Origin: Nosema muscidifuracis
Lineage: Eukaryota; Microsporidia; Nosematidae
DNA: 64,000 bases
Assembly: GCA_028335825.1 (NCBI GenBank)
Contig: JAIOKI010000004.1
Span: forward strand, 618,067-682,066
Direction: 5' to 3'
Position 1 is the stretch's first letter; the number at the start of each line of letters is the position of its first letter. Both the position numbers and the translations under genes were made by a program. The notes beneath the pieces were generated by a model, which was not told where the DNA came from, did not search any database, and saw only the letters and a program-made list of their open reading frames with translations. Below are positions 21,427 through 33,855 of the stretch, one piece after another.

Positions 21427-21782
21427 ATGCTATTGTTATATTTACTACTATCATATTCTCACGATGATATTCTTGTAATAGATTTAGATGATGGATCAAT
21501 AAACAAAAAGATAAAAGAAACTTGTAAATACAGATCTGACAATGATAATTCAGAAATTTTAAATAATTTAAAGTACATAACAAAGTAAGTTATTTTTTTT
21601 ACATAATGTCATCAATATTAATTTTAGTTTTATCAGGAGTTTATGATTATTTTTTTGGGACTTCAGTTTTAATATTCACCTTTGTTCTTTTATTAGTATC
21701 ACTATTATTATCATTTTTTATATGTTCATTATTTCTAATTATATTTTTAGAAATAAGAAAATGCAGGAATAATTTGAATTGA
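21427..21782 (+). pseudogene. Small secreted or membrane protein gene, split by a frameshift
   Basis: Frame 1 (21427-21588, 53 aa) starts with a short hydrophobic leader (MLLLYLLLSYS) and a polar stretch with one Cys (KETCKYRSDNDNSE). It ends at TAA 21586-21588. A second frame, open from about 21567, overlaps its end and contains ATG 21606. It encodes a strongly hydrophobic region (SVLIFTFVLLLVSLLLSFF and following residues) and ends RKCRNNLN at TGA 21780-21782. Leader, short outer domain and membrane segments in the overall order of one protein suggest a gene of about 118 codons broken by one frameshift. The alternative is two tiny adjacent genes. A GTAAGT/TTTTAG pair at the junction looks intron-like, but removing it does not put the frames in register. 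The architecture resembles the broken gene at 58682-59083. Confidence 0.45.
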
Positions 21783-22659
21783 AAAAATAAAAGAGATAAT
21801 TTCATTTTTATACTTATATTATCTGATAAATATTAGAGATTTATTTTTAATTATTATATTTTTGAATATCATTTCTACGTCATATTTATATTCTAATTCA
21901 TCTCTATAGACTTAAATCATAGAAGTATAAACATTATCATTTAGATACATCTCATATTATAAAACATATTTTTTTAAGAATAAAATCTATAAGTATTAAT
22001 ATGAGACTTTTTATACCGTATTGGAATAAATTAATTTAATCATCAAGAAATTTATAAATAAAAATGTTAAAATAATTTATTATTTTACCCCATGTAAAAG
22101 AAATTAAATTAAAAGATAATAACAATATAAATTAAAATGTATTAGCTTATCATACATGAATATCTATTATAATAATACTATTTAGTATTCTAAGATTGAT
22201 CTCTTATGAATTAATAAAAATGTTATATTTTCTTACTTTATGGTATAATTGATAAAATTTATTCACTATCTTTTATCTGAATGATACTACCATATTATAA
22301 TTATAAATATAGAAAAGTAAGAATAATATTTTATGGGTTAAAAATTAGAAAAAAATAATGTTTCTTTAACATCTTTATATTTCCATATATGTGATATATA
22401 TTTTACTCCCTTAAATTTTGATAATATTATATAATTATTATATTTATAATGAGGAGTGAGTCGATTCAGAAAAAAATATTAACAATATAGAAATAATGAA
22501 TTAAAAAAGTATATTTAATGTTATTGAATATTCATTCATTCTGCTAATATATTTATAATACCTAAAACTCTAATTCTTAAGAATACTATTCCCATCTCAC
22601 TGAATTTATTTTACCTATTAACAATAATCTTAATAGAGATAGAATAAAGTAAGTAAATT

Positions 22660-22945
22660 TTAATGAGTTAATAAAGTTATCAGTATTTCTTCTATTCTTA
22701 AAATCTCAAGATTATTATAAATATCTCCACTTCTTCTTCTACGACTATATCATTAATCTGATACAAGTCATCATCATAGATTGATGTTTACTTGCTTGAT
22801 TCCAAAGATTTCACATGTTTTTTTGATGATCTTGCATAGCTTAGAATAGATCTCTAATCACTCAATTATATCTTGATTTTATTTGATGTATTCTAAATTA
22901 TTATCCAAGGGATCTAAAAAGTTGTCTTTTTTATGTCATGGGTCT
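22660..22945 (-). pseudogene. Remnant of an unknown charged protein gene
   Basis: On the minus strand, coding-like runs appear in two frames that succeed each other: one with LEIYSKLCKIIKKTCEIFGI, the next with IYDDDLYQINDIVVEEEVEI. Both have the Glu/Asp/Lys/Cys composition of real protein, unlike translations of the flanking AT desert. Two or more stops and a frame change show it is dead. Family unknown. Confidence 0.4.
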
Positions 22946-23693
22946 AAAAAATAATTTTATGATTAGATTAATAAGATAGAGAAGTCTTTTTTCAACCTCA
23001 TATATATTATTAATTAATTAATAAAATGAATAATTAAGAATAAATTAAAATAACATAAATAAAAAAATATATTTATTAAGTATTATATAAATAATATGGA
23101 ATACATAATTTAATATTTTTCCTTAAAGATATAAATTAGATGATAGTAAAACTATTCAGAATATTTATTAAATCATTTTTGTTTACCATATTATTATCAT
23201 GATTTAAGATTTGAATAATATTTTTGATTTTGGAAATATCTTTAAATTTTATATATATTTGTATAATGTGATTTCCCAAAACCCCCTAAGATTTTTATAA
23301 AAAAATTATCAATATATATTGAATTTCTTTCGTATAAACTGGGAGTAATTAAATTCAATTATAGATGACTAAGACCTATAAAGAAAGATACTGGAAATGC
23401 TCCAATGTAACTTATCATAAATTTTATAAATAAAAATTTTACAATAATTGGGGTTAACTTTCAAAAAAAATCTAACATATTTATCAATTTTTAAGCTACT
23501 AACTGAACCTGTTATTTTAGTCATTTTTAACAAAAACATGAGGAAAAGAAAAATTAATATTTTCGAAAAAAAGAACCATCTTTATTATAATAAGAATTAT
23601 AAATCTTGAATAATTTTAATTAGCTTAAAATTATTAATCATAAAGTAAAGAACAAATGTTATATAGAAATTTAGTAATTATGTTGTAAATTTA

Positions 23694-23825
23694 ATGGATT
23701 GGTTATTTTTAAAAAGAATGAATGATCAACGTCAGGAAAATAATTTAAATTACAAGATTGAAAATCTAATGTATAACATTGGAATGATATTTATGATAAG
23801 TTGTTACAATAAGCAGTGCATATGA
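23694..23825 (+). CDS. Possible 43-aa ORF or gene remnant
   Basis: ATG to TGA encodes MDWLFLKRMNDQRQ, then NYKIENLMYNIGMIF and ends SCYNKQCI. The composition looks coding. The end is faintly reminiscent of the start of small Tim chaperones (helix, then C-x3/4-C), but the second Cys pair is absent and the following bases are interrupted. No CCC-type start motif is seen. It may be only a remnant. Confidence 0.25.
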   Translation: MDWLFLKRMNDQRQENNLNYKIENLMYNIGMIFMISCYNKQCI

Positions 23826-25026
23826 AGGTCTAGATAGAATTTTATGAAAGGATATAAAGAGAACATCATTTTTAAGAAGTAAATATTGCCAAAAATATAA
23901 CATATAAAAAGATACTAAAATTGTAAAGAAAAGATTTAATAAAATATTATCATAATGACTATATTGTTAGATAAGGAGGAATATATGATTTAAAACAAAA
24001 AATGTTAAAATTATTATTTTAAGAGAAGTATAGAACAACACATCATTGAGTATATATAAAACAAGATATTTATGATTTAATATTTCTTGTCAATTACTTA
24101 TTCATCAATCTTTTCAATTTACACTTCTGACAAGTCGGTTTCTTTTTAAACTTTATTATAGATTTCTTATGACTCTTGTTCATAGTTTAGCTTTCTAAAG
24201 TTCCTCTGAGTACTTTATTAAAATCTCATCTTTTATTCAACTTTTAATTTGAGTCACGTTTTATATCTTGTAACCACTAATAGTATCATTATTGAAATAA
24301 ATTTGTATAAAAAATAATTGATCATATTTGTGTTTCATCTAGGTTAGGTAGTTTATTTATCACAAAACTTATTTTTACATATATTAAATATTTATGAACT
24401 ATTAACAATATTTCGAATTTAATATTAATTTAAAATTTGATCAATTTATAAAAATTTAATTAATTACTTTATAAATCGAAACGAACTATATAATTAAATT
24501 TAATTATATTGTAGTGAAATTTGATTTTATGATAAAATGATTAATAAAAAATACTTAAATCAATAATTAATAATATTCTAGATCAAATAAATATGAGACC
24601 AAAATAACTTCTTTTGTAATTACATTTAACAACTTAGTAACTACTTACCACAAAAATATACAAATCAGAGTTCTCAAGAACATTCTTGAAAGTATGTCTT
24701 GCGATCATAGATGAGAACACATGTAAAGAAAGAACTGCAAGTAGGATCTTTCTATGATAGATACCATTCATCTATTGTAATTCTGAAAAGAAATAACAAA
24801 TTTTAGTAAATTTAGATAAAAATCTAGTTTATATAATCATAGTGTATTTTATAGTATTGTAAGATGAAGTTTTAATTAAAATTTTATAACTTTTTTAAAT
24901 TAAAAGTAATATCAATATAAAATATTTTTTAAATATTTTAAAATCACTTTCATACAATATTTAGATTAAATTCATAAGATTTAATTAAAAATAAACTATA
25001 TAAATACATAATACCCAAAATTTAAA

Positions 25027-26024
25027 ATGAAGAAACCTAATACCAACAATACTAACAAAGTTTCTCTTGCTATTAATAAAGATGCAGCGGAAGATCAAAA
25101 TATTGAAGGATTAGGAGCACATGAAATTGATAATTTTAATTCTTCTAACAAGGTAGCTGCTACAAATTCTACTTCAGAAATATTACTTAACCCAAGTACA
25201 AAAGCTAATTTTGAATATATGGATAAATTTATTTATTGGAAATTTGATGTTATAATTTTGAAGGTACAAATGTGTAAGAATATGACACAAAACGTAAATG
25301 TTCAAGATTCTGAAAAAAGAGAAATCAGTATAATACCAAAATGTTCGGAGCATTATACTAGAAAGTTATGTAATTGTGATCCAATTTGCTTAAAATATTC
25401 TTATGATGATTTAGCGTTTTACAGAATATGTACATTATATGATTTTGAAAACATTCATACAGATGATAAGTATATTGAAGGGTGTGATAAATACGATTAT
25501 CGACCGATAAACAAAAAACTGGTAAAATATGACATAGGTAAACATGTCGATAAAGCCAAGGATATTTTTTTTAAAAAATTAGAAGAGCTTTGTGATAATG
25601 CTTCTAATATAAATGCTGTCAGATGCAGTGCTTATGAATTACGTGACGAATGTTTTAACAACTTGAAGTGTTTGTCTGATGCTGTAAGAACGAAGATTTT
25701 GAGAATCATATAAATGAAATTAGCAAAATATTGAATGTTGAATTAATGATAAGAAGCCCTGAAGATTTATCTGTTAGACATGATCTTGTTCATTATGGAA
25801 GAAGATTACATAGTATTGAAGAAATTTCTACTGAAACTAAGGATTTCGATATAAATACTGTTGTACCAGTTTCAGTTACAGGAATAGTATTGATAATCTT
25901 ATTAGGATTATATTCTGTTAAGAATAAGAAGAATAAAATGAAATTAGGATGCGGTCTTACTGGTGAATTTATCATTATAATATCTTTGATAATCTACTTA
26001 ATATCATCTGGAATATTTAATTAA
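25027..26024 (+). pseudogene. Family B Cys-rich membrane protein, copy 3, with one frameshift
   Basis: Frame 1 (25027-25713, 228 codons) holds a long polar N-terminus without signal peptide and the family B Cys domain: IPKC, C-x-C-x3-C (LCNCDPIC), EGC, EELCD and CSAYELRDECFNNLKC. Close after that the conserved CKN-type Cys and everything downstream lie in another frame, open from about 25683 to TAA 26022-26024: CKNEDFENHINEI, then a membrane segment (VVPVSVTGIVLIILLGLY), a basic stretch (KNKKNK) and a second hydrophobic helix (FIIIISLIIYLISSGIF) that copies 1 and 2 lack. A single frameshift near 25680 explains the split. ACCC lies about 10 bases before the ATG. The N-terminal 90 residues are unrelated to copies 1 and 2, so the copies diverged by end replacement as well as by point change. 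Confidence 0.75.
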
Positions 26025-29000
26025 ATATTTTGCATCAATTTATATTGGGTGGTATATTTTACAAATATATTATTATACTGCCTAAAATTGAGTATTGTAA
26101 TCACTCAAAAGATTAACTAACATAATGTCTTTTTATTATATAATAATTGGTCATTGAATATGTATGTAAATCTTAATGATCATATGAAGCAAAATCGATA
26201 TAAAAATGAGATATATCAATTCTGAAAACTATTTAAGTTATAGATCTTCAGTTAAATTAATCATAAAGAAATATGAAAATATAAATTATTCATCAAACTT
26301 CTTTTCTTTGATACATATCTTTAAAATTTTTCACATAAATTTCAATATATACCTTCAATAACAAATTTGCACAATTTATTAACTCTATAAAATTTTAAAT
26401 GCTCATCAATCATTCTATTCGTTACAGAAACATTTTCTTATCATTTCTTGCAATCCATGGTAAATCCTTTATAATTAGTTGAATTGTTTTAACTTATTTA
26501 TAGTATTGTGAAACTCTTTAACAAACCAATCAAACAAAAAATATAATTTGTATGACTTCTTAAATAATAAATCTTTGTAATCATAGGTATACAGTAAAAA
26601 TGATCCAAAGAATCTCAAAAATTTATATGACTGTAGTAGTGTATTTATATTTCACTGGAAATATCAAATAATATTTTGTTGATAAATGATAACATTCATG
26701 GTCTACTTATGATAGAATATCGAATCAATTAATTTGAAAATCACATTCTTTAGGAATTTCATACCTTAGATTGAATAATTATCTTGTGAATAAGATATTT
26801 CTAAACAGATATAATTTATAACTATCATTTGTATTTTACCTTAGTTGTCTCATAGATCTAATAAAAAGAAGTCGATCCATAGTTGAATAGAATACAATTT
26901 GAATTATTTTTTATCTTAGTAAAAAATCATAATCTACAAATAGTTTATGCCATAAAATTAAAACTTACGAACTTCTCTCATCATTATTCTCTGATTTGAC
27001 TACAAATTTTTTTTTACTTTTTATTAAATATGGGTATAAAAATACTAGACTTCAATCTAATGATATAATATCGTTATTCAAAAAGTCAATAATTGCTTAA
27101 CTGACAATAATTTTTTATCTTAGTTAAATCCATGTATGTCACAACAAATATTACTGTATATAAAAATCGAATTTTTTATTTGCACCATATTTCTTAATAA
27201 TATGTCAATCAAGTATCTTTATATATAGTATATAAATAAAAATTTAACCATTCAATATCTGCTATACCTTAACTTTTCGATTTATTTATATTTCTAGAAT
27301 AGGTATGTTTTATCTTCTCTCTCTCTATTTCAATCACATTTATTTGTTGCATTTAATCTTTGATTCTTATAGAAAATAGATAAGCGACATACCCTGTTTT
27401 GACTGTTCTTATAAGTACGAGGATATTAGATGAAAGATAGTTCTAAATTTTAAAATTTTCTTATATAATATATTAAATTTAATACTAAGACCAAAGTCTT
27501 TATTGTTTTACTTCTTATAGTTTTAATTTTATCATAAAAGATTATAGATTAAATCTTCAATAAAAAGTTCAGTGTCTTTATTTCTATTTCTGTTACATGA
27601 GATAGTAAGTAATTATAAATCTTTTAGTCAATTCTTTGTACCCGAACAATATACCAGATATTTATACTTATACTATGATGAATTTCTAATTTGGTCCTAG
27701 TTTTACTGTATATAGATGAAATATCTATAATTAAATGATTCTAGTCATTATATTTATGCTTTCTGATCCTTAAATAAGGTGAATTACCTTGTGCTGAGTC
27801 ATTATCGTATTTATAACACTATAAAATATTCATATAATAATATATCTAAACACATTACATATAAAAAATAGCCATTCTTTGTATTGCTAATCCTCAAGAA
27901 CAGATATCAATTCATGACCAAGATTACATTCTTAACGACTAAATAAACAGTTTAATTATACATCATATTAAACTATAAGACAAAACTAGATATAGTATTT
28001 TTAGTACTATATGGATTATCAATTATTAATCTTTGAGTTACCTTCTTTATCAATATAGTATTTATTCCGAAGAATAGAAATCTATAGATATATTTATATT
28101 TCAGATATTCTTTTATAGAAATTCATGATCTATAGTTTGTACAAATTGTTTTTAACATCTTTAGAGTCATATAATTCTAAAATTTTCTTTAGTATTTTAC
28201 CAACTTCAGCGTATATATAAATATTTGTTCATGATTTTCTGAATATCAGGTAGTTTATCACAAACAACGACTATCTTTTATGCACAAATAAGATGAAGTT
28301 TCTGTCATCTGGTAAGTAAAATTTAGTAATATCAAAATTATCTGAATCTAAAATACCAGTAAATGGCATACAATCAGACTTCAATCTATACATAGAGACT
28401 TTTACAGTATAAAATAATATAATTCTTGTCATTGTGCCATAAACAAGTCTATATTATAGCTTAAACAAATAATGAATCAGCAAGTATTGCTCTTCATTTA
28501 CAATTTAAGAAATCAGTAGTGTGTATATACTTAAAACTTGATTAAATAAGTTAATATTAAAAGTTTTAGCTTTTGCATTACGAAATAAATTGAAGAATTG
28601 ACAATAAATTTTTCTATTTGTACATTGTTCCCTTTGTCTATTGATGTAATAATATATGTCTAAGATTTAATTTCCTTTATGTTGTTTATCCAATAGAAAT
28701 TTATAAAAAAAGGGTAATTTATTTGATATTTTGTAAAATTACTAAAAATATTAACAAAGAATGTATAGTTCCTGTGCAGCAGTGATCTAAAGGTATGTTG
28801 AAAATAAAATCTGGTATAATAACAAGTATTCTCAGAAAATCAGTTCAAATGACATTTAGGACTAAGTAATTATATTATATAGAATAATGATTAAATTCTG
28901 CATTAACAGAATTCATGTGCAAGTAGCTCATAATAAGTTTAGAGCATTGAGAAAAGGAAATATAATAAATGAATTTCTTTACAAAAAATACAAAAAAATA

Positions 29001-29881
29001 TTCTGTTATGTTATATTATTATATTATAAATTTTGTTATGATTACGTGGTTTTTCGTAAGATGATAACATAAATTTTTATTATATACAAATTATTTAAAG
29101 ATCATTCCAATTTTCTTTGTTTGGTATTGATATAACGTAACATTTATGTGAACAATCTTCATACATATTAAATCTTGAATTTGTAACTTTGGCTGGAATT
29201 TTGTTTGAAATATTAATTTAAGTTACGAAATTATATTTTTGAAATTACTTACTTCATGTTAAATATATGTTTAATTTTAGTAAATTACAAAGAAACAATC
29301 AAGTTATCTATGTATAATCAACTATAAATAAAAGATGAAATTCTACTCTTCTAACAATAATAAAGTATTTAAATTATCGATCAATATTGTTATATATGCT
29401 ATTAAAGTATCTACATTGTTTTACTCTCAAATTATAAATTATAAAATCAAAATTTAAATACGTATTTTTTAATTTATTATTATCAATCATACATCTTGAA
29501 TCTATAAAATTTAATTTATTTAATAGTAAGCATTATAATTACACATAGAAAATTATTATCTCTTTTTCTGACATATATAAATGTTTGATATATTTTTAAT
29601 ATAAATAATTTTTTTTTAAATTAAGATTACACAACAATTACATAAAAATAAAATATTATATTTAAAATCATAAATTTATTATTTTTTGTAACTAAAATAT
29701 AATATTTCATAAATATATCTTAACAAATGTTAAATTAAAAATTATTCAATTTAAATACAAAAATAAGAATTCTTTATTCCTTTATTTCTAACATATCTAT
29801 GATTTCTTATTTGTCAATTTTAAATTAAAAAAAAAATTAATTTATTTAAAAAAATATAAATTTGAAATTTTTTACACCATC
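26025..29881. other. Intergenic, 3.9 kb, largely decayed transposon-like DNA
   Basis: Composition is less extreme from about 26200 to 28750. The minus strand contains scattered coding-like runs interrupted by many stops (for example DNFDITKFYLPDDRNF near 28300-28360). The part at 28300-28750 has a second copy near 37 kb (listed separately). A 61-codon frame at 28887-29072 (+) has no start motif and no paralogue and is not called. From about 29100 to 29880 there is only AT-rich sequence. Confidence 0.45.
28300..28750 (-). repeat. Decayed dispersed repeat of unknown type, copy 1
   Basis: Aligns with 36980-37430. Shared words include GTAAATGGCATACAATCAGAC against GTAAATAGCATACAATCAGAC, CTTGTCATT, AGCAAGTATT, AATTTAAGAAATCA and GTTTATCCAATAG. 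An internal segment of about 35 bases is missing here relative to copy 2. Both copies show coding-like runs on the minus strand, so the repeat was probably a coding mobile element, but I could not assign a family. Confidence 0.5.
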
Positions 29882-31537
29882 ATGAATTTTTTTGGTTTAC
29901 TACATTTAATATCAATTGCTACATCTAAACTGAAAAAAGAAATACTAGAAGATTTATCTAAAATAATTTTGAAGAAAGCTGAATCAGAAGATTTTGAATT
30001 TATAAGCAAAGACTGTAATCTTCCAATGCATGTACTAAAGATTTGTAAATCACGGATTGTTATCACAAGATACGATACATTACTATATTTAACAAGAGAA
30101 ATTACTATAAGCTTCAATAAGTACCTAGATGAAAAATTTGAATTGAAAGATGAATTGAAAAAAGAAATTGCTAAAATTGTATACGGATTCAGAGATAAAA
30201 ATAAGTTTTTTTATATTGTAGAAAATAAGGAAACTAGTAAATATGAAGATATAATCTATAATTTAATGAAAAATCTTTCAGATTATTCTCATTATATTAA
30301 TGATAATGAAGATACTAAGTCATACTTAGTATACAATGAAGACGTGAAAAATAATTCATCTATAAAAAACTCAGACAATGATAGAAAATCTTGTTTTAAT
30401 TTAAGATATTTAAAGTGTTGTGATCATATTGAATTTAATTTTAGTTTAATTCTAGATAATAAAAATAGATATATATACAATATTGAAATGAATGAATTTA
30501 ATTACAAAAAATATCTAGAGTATCATATCAAAAATTATTGTAATTATAGGGGAGAAGAATTAGACGAAATATTATCTTTCATATCATTAATAAATATTTC
30601 CCGTATTTATATTGATATGAAAGATAATATAGTTAAGTCAAGAGCAATAGAATTTGATAACTGCAGAAAAAAAACTGGATTTAATGAAAATAGCTTGTCT
30701 CTTCGAAAAAATATTTTAAACCATTTTAAATCTTTAGATAACTCTAGTAAAAAAAGACTTCAAAATCAACAAGTGGGATTATCTAATGATAAAATATTTT
30801 TTAAGTGGCGTTCTTATTTCAAAAAGAATAAGTGTATCAATAAAAATGTTCTTGCAGAAATATTGAATTTTTTCAAAACTTGTCAAAATAGCAGCGTAGA
30901 AAATATTGAAAGTATTTCAAGATTTTTTTATCTTATAAAAGATAGTAATTTATACAAGAATATTTTAACAAGTATTCTATCTAATAAAGAAAAAGCTAGA
31001 AATTTGATAATGTATGAAATTCTATTCACCTTAGGTTTAGTTGAAAAATGTGATAATAATATAAACTTTGATTACGTTAATTTAAGATTGAGAAAAGAAA
31101 ATGATAATTCTGAATCTGAATATTACGAAAAACTTTCTCAGTTTATCATGGATGAAATTAGTTATAACCATGATAATATTTTAAGTGTCTTTTTTGATTT
31201 GTTAATGTATTTTGAAATGTGTGAGATGTACGAGAAGATATCAACTAAAAATAATATTTCTGATGATACAAAGATACTATTTAAATTCATCGAAAGTGTA
31301 AACAATAATTATGAGAATACTTTTGATCACATTATTTTTTGCATAAATAAATTTTTTGCTAAGATTTATCTTAAAGAAAAAAACTCTAAAGATTCATGCG
31401 ATATTTATTTGTCAATATTTAAAGATATTGATTCAGAATTATGCAATTTAATTATTTATAAAAATTCCAATAGTCAGACTAAAGTTATTTATGATGATAT
31501 TTATAAATTGTTAGATGATCATAAAAAAAAAGACTAA
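29882..31537 (+). CDS. Family C protein, copy 2 (intact, 551 aa)
   Basis: A 551-aa lysine-, asparagine- and isoleucine-rich protein. The N-terminus (MNFFGLLHLISIATS) is hydrophobic and fits a short signal peptide. A CNLPMHVLKICKS segment near residue 46 matches the CPLSRKCKD of the broken copy at 57455-57853. The middle blocks SFNKYLDEKF, FNFSLILDNKNRYIYNIEMNEFN and FFYLIKDSNLYKNILTS match the broken copy at 13707-15319. The block KARNLIMYEILFTLGLVE resembles in pattern the DKIVLYKCLFDIL block of family A, so A and C may be distant relatives with the same helical fold. No catalytic motif and no membrane helix after the signal. The start follows TTTACACCATCATG. It is the only unbroken member of three here. 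A secreted multigene-family protein of unknown function. Confidence 0.82.
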   Translation: MNFFGLLHLISIATSKLKKEILEDLSKIILKKAESEDFEFISKDCNLPMHVLKICKSRIVITRYDTLLYLTREITISFNKYLDEKFELKDELKKEIAKIVYGFRDKNKFFYIVENKETSKYEDIIYNLMKNLSDYSHYINDNEDTKSYLVYNEDVKNNSSIKNSDNDRKSCFNLRYLKCCDHIEFNFSLILDNKNRYIYNIEMNEFNYKKYLEYHIKNYCNYRGEELDEILSFISLINISRIYIDMKDNIVKSRAIEFDNCRKKTGFNENSLSLRKNILNHFKSLDNSSKKRLQNQQVGLSNDKIFFKWRSYFKKNKCINKNVLAEILNFFKTCQNSSVENIESISRFFYLIKDSNLYKNILTSILSNKEKARNLIMYEILFTLGLVEKCDNNINFDYVNLRLRKENDNSESEYYEKLSQFIMDEISYNHDNILSVFFDLLMYFEMCEMYEKISTKNNISDDTKILFKFIESVNNNYENTFDHIIFCINKFFAKIYLKEKNSKDSCDIYLSIFKDIDSELCNLIIYKNSNSQTKVIYDDIYKLLDDHKKKD

Positions 31538-32689
31538 TTAAACAATTTAATTTAATTTTAACTATTTATTAAATAAAAATACATTATTTAGTAATTGTTG
31601 CCATATACTAATATTTTGTATTTATTTTTTTATGCTCTACAACCAAAAATTAAATGGTGAGCAATATGAATTATTGGATTAAATCTAACATTTTTTCATA
31701 TCTAAAAAAAGTATTGATGGTAGTTAATTGAGTTATTACAGAAAATATTTATATATTATAGAAAATAAAATACAAATATATTCTTTTTCTTATTGTTTTC
31801 TTTGAGTGATTATATTAATAAAGTACAATTCTTTCAATTTTATATAAACAGTATTTTTAGGGTTATTATTGATATTACATTATAAATTAATATAAACAAT
31901 TTTACTAAATATTAAATTTAGATATTAAAGTATAGAATTTCAATATTGTCATACTGAAAGATAAAAATATCAAGAGCATGTTAAAAAATTAAATTAGAGA
32001 TTTAAGTAAAATTTTACTCTAGTTTAAGAATAAATTATTTTTAAGTGGCTGAATATTATATTTTTACACCTCTAGTAGTACATTACTGTTTTGAGAACGA
32101 AAATCTCCAACTAATATATTTATAAAAAGTTTGTGAAGCATTTCTTTTGGGTAGTTGGTCATTGAGTAGATATTTAAGAATCTTGAAGATCTCTATAATC
32201 ATCATCAATATTTAGTTGTTTTTTTTTCTGGGTATAAATTTTTTATTATTTCTAGATATTTATTTTGATAGTTAATCATTCTGATGTGATTTAATTATAT
32301 CACAGTATGTTCATATTTTTAAAAGTTAAGATTCAAAATTCATTATTTTTTAACTCATTAAACTTGTACAAACTTCTTTACAATTTTTCAGTAGAAATAT
32401 ACTGTTTAACAATATAAAGAATAATTTAGTTATGTTAAAATGATGTTATTTTTTCATTTACTCATAAATAGAATTTTATTTGGAATCGAGTAACTTAATC
32501 TTCTGTTCTAATTCTTCATTGAAGATCCTAGCGTGATCACAACTTCCTATACTATTTTTCATAGTTAGGCTTTCAGAGTCATCTTAAACACCCTGGATTA
32601 AACTAAGCCTCTACTTTTTATTTTTTGTCTAAATATAATTTCATTCAGAGTATTATAAAAATATTATTTGTTAAATTCTATTATATTAT
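31538..32689. other. AT-rich intergenic
   Basis: No intact gene. At 32478-32600 on the minus strand about 36 codons are open with strongly coding-like content (SCDHARIFNEELEQKIKLLD) ending in TAA, probably the last part of a dead gene or element. The rest is featureless. Confidence 0.4.
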
Positions 32690-33560
32690 AAAACCACAAT
32701 TATGTTAAGTACTTATATGGGGGCGATACTAAAACCAAATTGTCAAGTGATGACTATGGCTAAGAGGCCAGGATACTTTTATAGAACTAGAGATTATTAT
32801 GTATACGTTAGAGTTATATAGAGTTGAAAAGAAAAGCTGGAGAAGAGAGATTTTTGAAAGAGCTTCTAGAAATTTAAAAAAATTTATTATCAGAAATACG
32901 TGTAAGGAGGAAAAAATAGACGAAATTAGGAAAAAGAGTTTAAAGAGCTAACTAAGAAGAAGAATCTGAGTGGATGTAATAAATACTCTAGGGGTAGATT
33001 ATTGTATATAGATAAAGTAATTGAAATATGACCTTGAGACTCATATATTGTTAGACTTGATTATGAAGACTGTTAAAAAACAGAAATTGTGATTAAAAGG
33101 GAATGAATATAGAAAATTTATTTTTGATTGAGATTATTCATATGGAGAGGAATTTTATATCATTAAACCCCAATTACGTTAAGCAGTAATATCTAATAAT
33201 AATTTTGAAGCAAAGATTCTTTTCTTAGATACAGATTTAGTAAATTACTCATTTGATTTGAGTAAAGATCTTTCAGTAAATGATGATTAGCATAAAATTT
33301 TATTGAGAAATACAATTTGATGAATCTATGATCATTTCCAAAGAAAGCTATACAATATGGAACAAGAATGAAAAAAGTAGAGAAATATATATGCAAGTAA
33401 TAAAAAAGGATATTAAAAAGAAAAAAGTTATAATTATTAAATTTTGATGATTATAAATATAGTAAGGAAAATTCGATGATTGTAAATATTTTGGTGTAAT
33501 TAAAGAACCTAAAAATATTACTAAATTTAGAAAATCTATGTAAAATACAAAAGATTTTAT
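32690..33560 (+). mobile_element. Possible gag/protease part of an old Ty3/gypsy-like fossil
   Basis: The plus strand carries coding-like stretches in several frames: a charged, Arg/Lys-rich run near 32820-32940 and, near 33200-33260, a run resembling the region around a retroelement aspartic protease. It lies upstream of, and in the same orientation as, the reverse-transcriptase fossil at about 34.9-35.7 kb. It is heavily broken (well over ten interruptions) and old. Assignment rests on weak resemblance and position. Confidence 0.3.
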
Positions 33561-33855
33561 TGTGTTACATTATAAATATAATTTCAAACTTAAATTATTT
33601 AAGATTGTATTAGAAATATGGCATTATTTTTATACAACTAAAAACTCAAAAGAATTGTTTTCCTAAAGATATAAAAACTAACTCCTAATTAATAAGTTTA
33701 GATATTCTTTATTTACAAAAATAAAGTATCTTAAATTACAACATTTTGTAATTTAACTAATATTCAAAATAATATTTATGATGAATTTAATTTTTAATAT
33801 TGAAAAAAACCTAAAAATATTTACATGAATATTTATTTATTTTAAGATTATGGAT

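Larger units (their letters stand above)
21783..25026. other. AT-rich desert, 3.2 kb, with coding ghosts
   Basis: No intact gene except possibly a 43-codon frame at 23694-23825 (listed separately). A decayed coding stretch lies at 22660-22945 on the minus strand (listed separately). Around 24670-24770 the plus strand has a short, less AT-rich open stretch (FSRTFLKVCLAIIDENTC) of unknown origin. At 24183-24094 on the minus strand a 29-codon lysine-rich frame contains TCQKC. The rest shows nothing. Confidence 0.5.

Noticed and set aside
21585-21629. Possible short microsporidian intron (GTAAGT ... TATTAATTTTAG, about 43-45 bases) joining the two small frames at 21427-21782
   Set aside because: Both splice-like signals are present, but removal leaves the downstream hydrophobic frame out of register, so it does not explain the split.
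23694-23825. Small Tim-type mitochondrial chaperone
   Set aside because: Only the first Cys pair with wrong spacing is visible and the second pair is missing; similarity too weak for a named call.
28887-29072. 61-codon frame after the decayed repeat
   Set aside because: No start motif or recognisable composition; likely chance.
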